Made by a program: the position numbers and the translations under genes | Source: Bacillus pinisoli | GTDB taxonomy: Bacteria > Bacillota > Bacilli > Bacillales > SA4 | Direction of reading: 5' to 3' | Assembly (NCBI RefSeq): GCF_023036475.1 | Contig: NZ_JAJQKI010000001.1 | Span: 1 to 64,000, forward strand | DNA: 64,000 nucleotides | Shown here: positions 26,159-33,794 of the stretch, piece by piece | Numbering within the stretch: position 1 is the first letter of the stretch | How the letters are laid out: each line of letters opens with the position of its first letter | Notes under the pieces: generated by a model | Seen by the model: the letters and a program-made list of their open reading frames with translations, nothing else | What the model was told of the DNA's origin: nothing | The model's database searches: none

Positions 26159-26443
26159 ATGGTTGGGTTACACAATTTATTTTTTTCCTATCTTCTTGTT
26201 TATCCAGTAAGCTTCGTACCTTTAGTATTACTAACGATGGGTGCTGCTTTAATTCCTGGAATATTTCAGGATAATGTCTTTTATATTTTCTATACCTTAG
26301 TCACGATTATTGGGGCAATTTTATTGAATTACTTCTTCAAACGAAATATGAAATTACAAAAGAATACCAAGTTTTCACTGGCAATATTCTTTGCTCATCT
26401 GGTTCTGCTCCCTATGACAGCGTATGTAATTCTTATAATGTAA
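26159..26443 (+). CDS. Small membrane protein (94 aa)
   Basis: A hydrophobic protein with three predicted membrane helices (FFSYLLVYPVSFVPLVLLTMG, VFYIFYTLVTIIGAILLNYFF, LAIFFAHLVLLPMTAYVILIM). The ATG has only a weak site at a poor distance, so the start is uncertain. No family is recognised. Confidence 0.5.
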   Translation: MVGLHNLFFSYLLVYPVSFVPLVLLTMGAALIPGIFQDNVFYIFYTLVTIIGAILLNYFFKRNMKLQKNTKFSLAIFFAHLVLLPMTAYVILIM

Positions 26444-26487
26444 TAACCCTTCCCTTTCATAAGAAATAGGCACCATGCATATAATTA

Positions 26488-28208
26488 TTACACTTCTAAT
26501 TTGAATTTTTCTAATTCTCTTTTTAAGTCAGTGATTAAATCATTTAACTCATTTGCCGATTCGGATACAACAACAATTGCATATAGTTGTTCATCAATGC
26601 TTGAGGTAATCTGCTCAGTAGATGCAGCCGATTCCTCACTTACTGAAGCAATACTTTCAACTGCTCTTGAAACATTGTCTTTTGAAGACACCAGTAATTG
26701 AATGTTTTCATTTACTTCTCCAATGATCGTTTCAATTCCACTAACTGATTCTGCAATCTTATTAAATGAATCCTCTGTTTCTTTTACAGCATCTAATTGT
26801 TCTTTTGCTAATATTTTTGTGCGATCCATTTTTGTATTTGCTTTGTTGTAACAGAAATAATTCCTGAAAGTGTTTGGCGTACTTCTTCAGTAGCTTTCTT
26901 TGTTTCTTCTGCTAAAGAACGTACTTCACTTGCAACTACAGCGAATCCTTTACCATGTTCACCAGCTCTCGCTGCCTCAATAGAAGCGTTAAGGGCAAGC
27001 AAGTTTGTTTGCTCAGAAATGGGGTTGATAGTTCCGATAATGACTTGAATTTCTTGTACTCTTTGAGAAAGGGTTTCGATAACATCTTTTGCCTGTTCTA
27101 CTGATGTCTCTGTTTCAACAGACTTCTCTTTTAGCGTTGTAACGCTGCTAATACCCATTTCATTAGATGATACAACTTGTGTAGAAGCTACACTCATTGA
27201 TTTTGTTTGTTCAGAAAGTAATTGGATCTGTTCAGCCAGTTCCACCGTAGCATTAAATGTTTCATCAGCATCGCTTGCTTGTTGAACAGCACCTCTAGAG
27301 ATTTCACCGATTGCCTTCCCAATTTCTTCACTGGAAGCTGTCGTTTCTTCAGCTACTTCACTTAGGTTTTGAGAAGTACCAGTAATACTATTAACAGATT
27401 GATTAACCTTACCAATTAATTGCTTTAGGTTTGTAACCATTGAAGAGAATCCATTTACCAGATCACCAATCTCATCAGAACGCTTAACTGAATTTACTTC
27501 TACAGCTAAGTTACCTTATGCAACTTCTTTTACATGGTTTGTAATAGAGATAAGTGGTTTAGATATTCTCTTAGCAAAGATATAGGATATAACTCCACCA
27601 ATCTATAGAGAGATTGATAATGTAATCGCTAGTGCCACTAATACTTCGTTTGCACCGTCATTAAAGTCCATTTCATATGTTCCAGCTGAAATAATCCAGC
27701 CCCAGTTTGGATCTATCTTATTGTACGTAATTTTCTTTGCAATGGCATTTTCGTCAGTTGGAAGAGCCCAACTATACTCTACGAATCCTCCACCTTCTTG
27801 AGCTATTTTGATTTGCTCTTGAACAAATAATGAACCATCAACGTCTTCAGTTTCCCAAACATTTTTACCTTCAATGGTTGGGTGAGCCATTTCTAGACCT
27901 TCTTTATCATAAGCAACAAAGTAACCATTTTCCCCTAAGTTAACTGGACTTGACATTGTACACTTACCATCAGGGTTCATTTCTCCAATTAAATATACCT
28001 TCACTCTTTCTTGAGCTTCTTGTAAAGATAATTCACCATCTTCTACTTGCTTATTGGCTGAATCAATTAGTTGAATAGCCATCTCTACACCATTTTGTAG
28101 TGTCGTTTTTCCTAAGTTGTCCATTTGGTTCTTTGCAATAAAGTATCCTACAGTCCCAATAATGATATTAGGAATGATTAAGACAAGTAGACTTATTTTA
28201 AGCTTCAT
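26488..28208 (-). pseudogene. Broken methyl-accepting chemotaxis protein (sCache-HAMP-MA)
   Basis: Three frames together make one MCP of about 573 codons. The N-terminal part (27603-28208) has a membrane segment and a single-Cache sensor domain (GENGYFVAYDKEGLEMAHP, WGWIISAGTYEMDF). Then come HAMP residues and the signalling tip [29 protein letters not shown]. There are three lesions: TAG at 27605-27603, TAA at 27518-27516, and a one-base loss in an A-run near 26820 that shifts the last 113 residues. The start ATG at 28208 has an AAGGAGC site. Each lesion could be real decay or a sequencing artefact, but three in one gene argue for a pseudogene. Confidence 0.88.
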
Positions 28209-28302
28209 ATCATAGCTCCTTCTAACTTCGTTATAGACTCCCCCTTTTTATCGTCAGAATCGACTCACTTATAGCTTAGTAATTTATGGGAAAAAACAAG
28301 CA

Positions 28303-28338
28303 TTAAAAAAGACTGTATAAATGAACTATACAGTCTTG
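28303..28338 (-). terminator. Rho-independent terminator after the 61-aa gene
   Basis: On the minus strand GACTGTATA-gttcattt-TATACAGTC is followed by TTTTTTAATG. Confidence 0.85.
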
Positions 28339-28341
28339 GTT

Positions 28342-28527
28342 CTAATTTAGGATTGTGTCTTTAATGGGATCTAAGAGAGAAGTAATATTGATTGGGTTTT
28401 CGCTAGAACCCACCTTCATTTTTACTGAAATAACAGTCTTACCGTCTTCCAATTCTTTTGGCTCTACAATACTAATGCCAATTACTTTAAATTTGTCGTC
28501 TTTATCACGTAAATATCGTTGGAACAT
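28342..28527 (-). CDS. Hypothetical protein (61 aa)
   Basis: A small soluble protein beginning MFQRYLRDKDDKFKVIGISIVEPKE, then alternating beta-like segments. The ATG has an AAAGGGG site 7 bases upstream and a terminator follows, which together support a real gene. No family is recognised. Confidence 0.6.
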   Translation of the reverse strand: MFQRYLRDKDDKFKVIGISIVEPKELEDGKTVISVKMKVGSSENPINITSLLDPIKDTILN

Positions 28528-28730
28528 TTTTGTTTCCCCTTTAATTGTTTAATACATCATTCGTTTTTAGTTAGTAGTTTATGACTATGTATTAGCTAGT
28601 ATAATATGGATTATATACAATACGTGTATAAGTAACTCTATACACATATTATCATGATTACTATGTTTATGATAAACATCTTTCACTTCATAAAAAGGTA
28701 AATTTAACTAATTAACGTATTTTTAAATCA
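28528..28730. other. AT-rich intergenic stretch
   Basis: Holds no gene I can support. A TGTATA-agtaactc-TATACA inverted repeat near 28626-28646 could be a protein-binding site for the gene at 28342-28527; this is unsupported beyond its symmetry. Confidence 0.4.
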
Positions 28731-28774
28731 AAAATAGGATTAGCAATGGATTTCTCCTATGCTAATCCTATTTT
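28731..28774 (-). terminator. Bidirectional rho-independent terminator of the lipoprotein/NERD cluster
   Basis: A perfect 15-bp stem AAAATAGGATTAGCA (28731-28745) with TGCTAATCCTATTTT (28760-28774), with A/T runs on both sides. It lies downstream of the gene at 28848-29189. Confidence 0.85.
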
Positions 28775-28847
28775 CCTAATGTATGCGAGTCACATTGAGA
28801 ATTCCTCGATTCCTGTTATAATATTTACTTCTTTTCAATTGAATATC

Positions 28848-29189
28848 TTATTTAGGGATTTGAACTGTCTTCAGATGATTAACACCTAAGCCCATCATAA
28901 CCCGTCTCAATTCAACTACTAATTTTTTATCTAATTTACTTTCATACACTAGGTTGTAGCAGGCTCTCATGCTTTCCCAAGTTGAGGGACTATTACTTAA
29001 CCTAGGTATACTTTTTAATAAGTTAATGAATTCTGTAACATTTTCCTCTGTAACATTGGTTACAAATTCCTTCTGTAATTGCTTTATTCTTCTTGATGTA
29101 GGAAGGTATTTTAAATTTGGACGGATAAAAAGAAAGAAGAAGAGTCCAAACATGATTACTAGTGGTATAAAGGGATATATATTTTCCAT
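28848..29189 (-). CDS. Membrane-anchored small hypothetical protein (113 aa)
   Basis: An N-terminal transmembrane segment (YPFIPLVIMFGLFFFLFIRP) is followed by a basic helical soluble part. No family is recognised. The ATG has an AAAGGAGTG site. It starts 15 bases after the NERD gene ends, so the two are co-transcribed and may work together at the membrane. Confidence 0.65.
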   Translation of the reverse strand: MENIYPFIPLVIMFGLFFFLFIRPNLKYLPTSRRIKQLQKEFVTNVTEENVTEFINLLKSIPRLSNSPSTWESMRACYNLVYESKLDKKLVVELRRVMMGLGVNHLKTVQIPK

Positions 29190-29204
29190 TGTTACACTCC
29201 TTTG

Positions 29205-29909
29205 CTAAAGTAGCCTTAAAATTTTATTTATTCTTTCTTGCTCTATTTTCTTTTTAGGTTCATAGTTTTCAATAAATTTATTTAACTGATATTTTGAATT
29301 AAATACAGGTGCATGAAAATCATCTAACCTAACATCAACACTTGGATTAGAAAAAAATACACACCCTTCCACCCATGCCCTTGTACCATTGTCTTTTAAA
29401 TAATTTGATAGTATCCATACTTGCCTTTTTACTTGTTTTAATGGGTTTTTCATTGTATTTGTGTACTCTCCACCTTTTCTTCCAACTTTGTGTTGTGTCC
29501 AGGTAGAAGAATCAACATTACCTGCTATTTCTCCATTATGATTTTTGGTTTCCACTATAAAAACACCATTTGGACCTACAACCACTAAGTCTAGTTCAGC
29601 GTCTTTTCCGTCATATGAAACTCTGACACTTGATATTCCGGTGTATCCAGAAGGTAATTCAGAAACCGAGTTTATCGCTGTTTTTTCACCCTCAATACCA
29701 GAGTTTATACTTTTATATTTATGCCAAAACTTGCCCCCAATTGCAGCGGGGATGATAGCTGTTAAATGCCATATGCCTTCAAAATGATAGCCTTGGGTAA
29801 CAAATAAGATGCCATAAAGAGCAGTAGGAATAAAAAATAAAATAGATAATAGTAGGTACTTACTTTGAAAATCTTCTAAATGATTTTTATTTTTATGGAT
29901 CGTAGCCAT
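29205..29909 (-). CDS. NERD-domain (nuclease-related) membrane protein
   Basis: A 234-residue protein with two N-terminal membrane helices (LLLSILFFIPTALYGILF, HLTAIIPAAIGGKFW) and then a NERD domain. The nuclease-fold residues are visible: GIEGEK (Glu73/75), ELDLVVV with Asp107, and the E-x-K pair in FIVETKNHNGEI (Glu120, Lys122). NERD proteins are thought to handle DNA, but most are uncharacterised. The domain faces the cytoplasm if the N-terminus is inside. It sits between a lipoprotein gene upstream and a small membrane protein downstream. Confidence 0.85.
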   Translation of the reverse strand: MATIHKNKNHLEDFQSKYLLLSILFFIPTALYGILFVTQGYHFEGIWHLTAIIPAAIGGKFWHKYKSINSGIEGEKTAINSVSELPSGYTGISSVRVSYDGKDAELDLVVVGPNGVFIVETKNHNGEIAGNVDSSTWTQHKVGRKGGEYTNTMKNPLKQVKRQVWILSNYLKDNGTRAWVEGCVFFSNPSVDVRLDDFHAPVFNSKYQLNKFIENYEPKKKIEQERINKILRLL

Positions 29910-29948
29910 AGTAGTAATCCTCCTAGTGTAAGTTGGGTGAGTCTTTAT

Positions 29949-29979
29949 AAAAAAAAAGGGTAAGACTACCCTTTTTTTA
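29949..29979 (-). terminator. Rho-independent terminator after the 203-aa lipoprotein gene
   Basis: AAAAAAAGGGTA-agac-TACCCTTTTTTT; on the minus strand the T-run follows the stem and overlaps the stop codon at 29977. Confidence 0.85.
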
Positions 29980-30588
29980 CTTTAATGAAATGATGAATTT
30001 CTCAGATTGACCAGGAGTAGGTAGTTTTCCGTTTGCTTTATTTACTAGATTAACATTATCAATGATAAGCTCTTTAGGCTCACCCATTGCATTTGTAAAC
30101 TTAAATGTATAGCTTTTTGTTACTCCTGCACCTAGCTGTTCCATATGTGGGAAGTTTGCAGTGTACTCCCCCTCGGTTGTTACCAATGTAGCGGTTCCAG
30201 CTGTTCCCCATCCAAATGCAACACTGTATTGTGTATTTGTATTTTCAGTATCCATTATTAATAAATACCCATCGCTTTGCTTGTTTACATTAAAATTACT
30301 AAATGTAAGATTGGTTGTAACATATGGTTCTATGGAAATGGAGGTTTCTACTTCTGGTTGAGTAGCAGCTACCGACGCACTATCTGTTGATTCTGTATTT
30401 TCAGATGCTAATTCATTTTTTATTTCTTCCTTTAGTTCCTCTTTTAATTTATCCTTTTCTGCCTCTGCTTGGAGTTCAGCTTTTACTTCTGCTCTAATTT
30501 CTTCTTCTGTTTTTGCTTTCTCGGAGCATCCAGTTAACAATGTTAACACAAATATTGTTGCAATAGTAAGTAGCTTAGTTATATTCAT
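29977..30588 (-). CDS. Lipoprotein with coiled-coil and beta-sandwich-like domain (203 aa)
   Basis: It starts with a lipoprotein signal (FVLTLLTGC, Cys21 modified), so it is anchored on the outer face of the cytoplasmic membrane. Residues 26-65 are a Glu/Lys/Ala coiled coil, then a Ser/Thr-rich linker, then about 120 residues of beta-rich sequence (TFSNFNVNKQSDGYLLIMDTEN, FKFTNAMGEPKELIIDNVNLV). The beta-rich part resembles extracellular Ig-like domains, but I cannot name it. It is adjacent to a second lipoprotein gene. Confidence 0.75.
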   Translation of the reverse strand: MNITKLLTIATIFVLTLLTGCSEKAKTEEEIRAEVKAELQAEAEKDKLKEELKEEIKNELASENTESTDSASVAATQPEVETSISIEPYVTTNLTFSNFNVNKQSDGYLLIMDTENTNTQYSVAFGWGTAGTATLVTTEGEYTANFPHMEQLGAGVTKSYTFKFTNAMGEPKELIIDNVNLVNKANGKLPTPGQSEKFIISLK

Positions 30589-30621
30589 GATAATCTCTCC
30601 TTTGTTAAGTTTCCTATTAAT

Positions 30622-31350
30622 TTAAAAGCCACTTGGTGGTGGCATCATTTGTTGTTGCATCTGTTGCATTTGCTGTTGTTGACTCTGATCCATAAATTGT
30701 TGATGAGCATTCATATGGTCTTGTAATGCTTGTTGATGGACTTGATTTTGTTCTTGCACCCATGCGAGGTGTTTTTGCATTTCTTCATCTTGTTGAACAA
30801 GCTTATTTAATTGTTGTTGTAACTCAACAAAGGATTGAGTATGTTCTTGAGATAATTGATTAGCATCAAAAACTAACTTATAGCCATCCTCTTGTTTTAA
30901 TAAGCTTAGTGTATTAATTTCTACTTGAATTCTTTCATTCTCCATATTAAGTATTTCTGTTGAATATATAATGGCTCGAGTATCTCCACTTGTAAGTAAC
31001 TCAATCGTTTCTAAGAAGTTAACTTGAATTTCGTTTGTTTTTAGGTGTTCAGTAATGATCGTTGTTTGTTCCTGAATTAATTTCTCTTGACCTGATACAG
31101 CTATTTCTTCGATCAATTTAGTATCCTTGTTATTTAGAAATTTGAAATACCATTTAACTAATTCTTCTTCATTTAGAAGTGACAGTTGGGGCTTGCCTGT
31201 CTTTTCACTTAGTGTTTTTATTTGTTCCTCTATCGTTTTTTCTGCATTCCCTTTATCTCCCACCACTTGCTCTTCTAAAGAAGATTTCTCTGAACATGCT
31301 GCTAATAGTAGAATAGTAGATAGTAATAATAGACTAATAATTTTCTTCAT
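30622..31350 (-). CDS. Lipoprotein with Gln/Met-rich C-terminus (242 aa)
   Basis: The lipobox LLLAAC is at residues 15-20. The central part (about 50-160) may form a small alpha/beta domain like those of membrane-bound NTF2-like lipoproteins, judging from its helix-then-strand pattern. The last 65 residues are helical and extremely rich in Gln, His and Met (HQQALQDHMNAHQQF, then QQQQMQQMQQQMMPPPSGF), probably a disordered or self-associating tail. It is next to another lipoprotein gene on the same strand. Confidence 0.75.
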   Translation of the reverse strand: MKKIISLLLLSTILLLAACSEKSSLEEQVVGDKGNAEKTIEEQIKTLSEKTGKPQLSLLNEEELVKWYFKFLNNKDTKLIEEIAVSGQEKLIQEQTTIITEHLKTNEIQVNFLETIELLTSGDTRAIIYSTEILNMENERIQVEINTLSLLKQEDGYKLVFDANQLSQEHTQSFVELQQQLNKLVQQDEEMQKHLAWVQEQNQVHQQALQDHMNAHQQFMDQSQQQQMQQMQQQMMPPPSGF

Positions 31351-31449
31351 ATTATTTACTCCTTTTTATGAGTATAGGTAATTTTCTCTGTTTCTAGTAG
31401 AAGTGTACTTCAAATAAAGAGATAGTGTCAACCATGAATTACAAAATAA

Positions 31450-31484
31450 AAAAATAAAAAAGTGAAGATTTATTCTCCACTTTT
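31450..31484 (-). terminator. Rho-independent terminator after the 193-aa gene
   Basis: On the minus strand AGTGGAGA-ataaa-TCTTCACT is followed by TTTTTTATTTTT. It overlaps the stop codon at 31470. Confidence 0.7.
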
Positions 31485-32051
31485 AAGACCTACTGGATTA
31501 ATTTTTAGTGATGCAGCAATTCGATGAACCATATCAATAAATTCGTCACCATCTAAATATTGATCTAGATTAGACATTTTACAATCAAATAGAACGAATT
31601 CTGTTGGCATTTCTACTCCATTTAAGTATGTAGGGTTAACTGGATCATCTAATTCAATAATTCCTCTGATAAAAAAGCTATCAGCAACATGTTCCATTCC
31701 GTAACTAAATTCGTGACCCGTCTCTTCCAATACAGATAGGGCTAAGTCAAAACTTGTGAATTTAGTTGTATGTTTATTAAGCCATTCCGTAAAGTCTTTT
31801 TCATTTAGAGCTTGGGATAGGTTAACTGAATCCGACATAAATGAATATTCATCTTTATATCGAAATCGATTCTCTATCAGTTGTTCAAAGCACTTTTGAT
31901 ATGATATTGGCACAACTTCTCTAAATGGAATGGGAAATAACCTTGAAATATAGATTTCAAAGGTTCCTGTGTAGGGACCAATTCTATTTTGATTAAATAA
32001 TTCACCGTAACTTCTAACAACGTTTGTTATTCTCGTGCGATAGTCTTCCAT
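31470..32051 (-). CDS. Hypothetical protein (193 aa), divergent from an XRE regulator
   Basis: A soluble acidic protein with no motif I recognise. It has several conserved-looking aromatic stretches (YTGTFEIYISRLFPIPFREV, DEFIDMVHRIAASLKINPVG). It is transcribed divergently from the XRE gene, with a perfect palindrome between them, so it is the likely target of that regulator. Base composition is like its neighbours. Confidence 0.65.
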   Translation of the reverse strand: MEDYRTRITNVVRSYGELFNQNRIGPYTGTFEIYISRLFPIPFREVVPISYQKCFEQLIENRFRYKDEYSFMSDSVNLSQALNEKDFTEWLNKHTTKFTSFDLALSVLEETGHEFSYGMEHVADSFFIRGIIELDDPVNPTYLNGVEMPTEFVLFDCKMSNLDQYLDGDEFIDMVHRIAASLKINPVGLKSGE

Positions 32052-32098
32052 GTACTTGTTCTCCTTGAAAAAAAGTTGCTTACAAAAATTATAATTAA

Positions 32099-32116
32099 TT
32101 TAAACAATTGTTTAAA
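32099..32116. promoter_or_regulatory. 18-bp perfect palindrome, probable XRE operator
   Basis: TTTAAACAATTGTTTAAA lies in the divergent intergenic region between the 193-aa gene and the XRE regulator. Length and position fit a helix-turn-helix dimer site. Confidence 0.6.
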
Positions 32117-32236
32117 GACTTTGTTTTCAAGACCTAAAACCTTTTGCTTGTAAGAACAATATATTATAGTTAAAATGGTAATCAAGAATTACATATATCT
32201 AAGTTTTTTGGTGCTCTTTTAAGGAGGTAGGAATCA

Positions 32237-32626
32237 TTGATTAAAGATGACACTAAACAAACTCTACCTACGATGTTACGCCAATTACGTGGTAAAGAAT
32301 CTTTACGAAATGCTAGCACTCGGATTGGTATTTCTCATAACTATTTAAGTAATTTAGAAAAAGGAATTGATCCAAGAACCGATAAACCAATTCACCCCTC
32401 ACCAGATATCTTAAAGAAGATTAGCAAAGCTTACTCCTTTCCTTACGAGGAATTAATGGTGATTGCGGGTTACACTGAATCTGAATCAACTGGTGATAAA
32501 ATAGACCTCTTGGAATACCTAAATTCTTTTAATGGTTTTACTTGGGGTGGAAGAGAAATTAGTTCTACCAACCAAAAGAAGATTATTACCATAATTAATA
32601 CCATGTTATTAACTGAAAATGAATGA
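32237..32626 (+). CDS. XRE-family transcriptional regulator
   Basis: A 129-residue protein with an N-terminal Cro/CI-type helix-turn-helix (LRQLRGKESLRNASTRIGISHNYLSNLEKG, about residues 14-43). A short C-terminal part follows. The TTG start has a perfect AAGGAGG site 9 bases upstream. It probably represses its own gene and the divergent 193-aa gene through the palindrome at 32099-32116. A terminator follows after an inverted-repeat segment. Confidence 0.85.
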   Translation: MIKDDTKQTLPTMLRQLRGKESLRNASTRIGISHNYLSNLEKGIDPRTDKPIHPSPDILKKISKAYSFPYEELMVIAGYTESESTGDKIDLLEYLNSFNGFTWGGREISSTNQKKIITIINTMLLTENE

Positions 32627-32644
32627 TTTAAGTAGATAATAGAT

Positions 32645-32696
32645 AAAAAGGATGTACTCTAAAGAGTAAGTAGTTCAGTTTTGGAGTGCAAAATTA
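32645..32696 (+). repeat. Left arm of a ~50-bp inverted repeat pair
   Basis: Matches the reverse complement of 33734-33786 with only a few differences. Shared elements are AAGGATG, ACTCT..AGAGT and AGTAGTTCAGTTTTGGAG. It stands 18 bases after the XRE stop. The two arms enclose about 1.1 kb with one gene. Confidence 0.85.
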
Positions 32697-32700
32697 GAAA

Positions 32701-32728
32701 TAGCAGTCCAAAACGGACTGCTTTTTTA
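32701..32728 (+). terminator. Rho-independent terminator after the XRE gene
   Basis: AGCAGTCC-aaaac-GGACTGCT is followed by TTTTTT. Confidence 0.88.
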
Positions 32729-32825
32729 ATATGTAATCGGTATATATATTCACTGTTAAAATCGCAGGCTTTTCGTAGATGACAATTTTATAAGATTATT
32801 CTGTAAATATGTTATTCTTTAAACA

Positions 32826-32870
32826 AAGCTTATTCAACTAACGGGAAAGTTTAGTGAAAGAAGAGTTTCT
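32826..32870 (+). repeat. Hairpin repeat (first of two)
   Basis: TTCAACTAACGGG-aaag-TTTAGTGAA-like partial hairpin; it aligns with 33416-33463. Both are inside the inverted-repeat-flanked segment. Confidence 0.45.
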
Positions 32871-32958
32871 GAATTGAGTTGAGAAATGGAGATGTAATTA
32901 GGTAATTAATTAATTTAATTCTTCTAAACCTTTAATAGTAAAGCGAGGATGTGTCATT

Positions 32959-33381
32959 TTGAGGAAATATGGAATAATTGCTGCACTTATCCTACTTATT
33001 GTTATTTTATTAACCTTATATATATACCGTGTGCAAGACTTAGATGATGTACTTAATATTGAACAAGTTGACCGCATTCTTCTGACAACAGAAGAAAGAG
33101 AACTTAACGGCGTTGAAATTCCAAGGGTAAGCCAAGAACAACTAAATCAACTTGCTAAATTTTTAAATCAATATCAAGTAAGGTTATCTATGAAAAAGGG
33201 TTGGTCTTCTGATTATCCAAGAGAACAGTTTACTCTTCGCATAGTATATAAAAGCGGAGATTATGAGATTTATACCTTCGAACGAGATGTCGTTGCAACA
33301 ACACGAATTTATAAAGTAGTAAATGATCCATTGGATTATAAATGGATACAGGAGTTTGAGCGTGATCTTAACTCAAATTAA
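32959..33381 (+). CDS. Membrane-anchored hypothetical protein (140 aa)
   Basis: One N-terminal transmembrane helix (GIIAALILLIVILLTLYIY) is followed by an extracytoplasmic domain of about 110 residues with mixed helix and strand (LSMKKGWSSDYPREQFTLRIVYKSG). The TTG start has a GAGGATG site. It is the only gene between the two inverted-repeat arms. No family is recognised; similar short membrane-anchored domains occur in Bacillus genomes. Confidence 0.65.
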   Translation: MRKYGIIAALILLIVILLTLYIYRVQDLDDVLNIEQVDRILLTTEERELNGVEIPRVSQEQLNQLAKFLNQYQVRLSMKKGWSSDYPREQFTLRIVYKSGDYEIYTFERDVVATTRIYKVVNDPLDYKWIQEFERDLNSN

Positions 33382-33415
33382 GACGAATTTAAAGGATTAC
33401 TGGAAGTTGAAATTA

Positions 33416-33463
33416 ATAGCTTCTTCTTAAGCTAAAGGGTGCTTTAGTTGAAGAAAGAGTCAC
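33416..33463 (+). repeat. Hairpin repeat (second of two)
   Basis: CTTAAGCTAAAGGG-tg-CTTTAGTTGAAG forms a hairpin and aligns with 32826-32870. Confidence 0.5.
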
Positions 33464-33514
33464 TTTCAAAAAGCGAATTTCTTATGGATTTTAATCCCTA
33501 TAAGAGAATGAATG

Positions 33515-33547
33515 AACCATAATGGATAAAATCCGTTATGGTTTTTT
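33515..33547 (+). terminator. Rho-independent terminator
   Basis: AACCATAATGGA-taaaa-TCCGTTATGGTT is followed by TTTT. It is about 130 bases after the gene at 32959-33381. Confidence 0.75.
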
Positions 33548-33733
33548 GCTGCAATTCGCAAGCGAATTCGCTACATAAATCACATGACTACAATATATAT
33601 TTCATTGTATTGAAAAGGTATACGAATTAAGGCGTGAAAACACCGTCAAATGTGAATAAATCGTTATTATATCAACAAAAAAGAGCATACGAAATGTGTT
33701 GCGAATTCGTATGCTAAAAATATTGTTTTTTCT

Positions 33734-33786
33734 TAGTTTGCACTCCAAAACTGAACTACTTACTCTAAAGAGTTCATCCTTTTTTT
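33734..33786 (-). repeat. Right arm of the ~50-bp inverted repeat pair
   Basis: Reverse complement of 32645-32696 with few changes. It begins 8 bases after the stop of the CoiA-like gene on the minus strand. A second perfect hairpin, GCATACGAA...TTCGTATGC, lies just inside it near 33688-33717. Confidence 0.85.
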
Positions 33787-33794
33787 GCTTTTGC

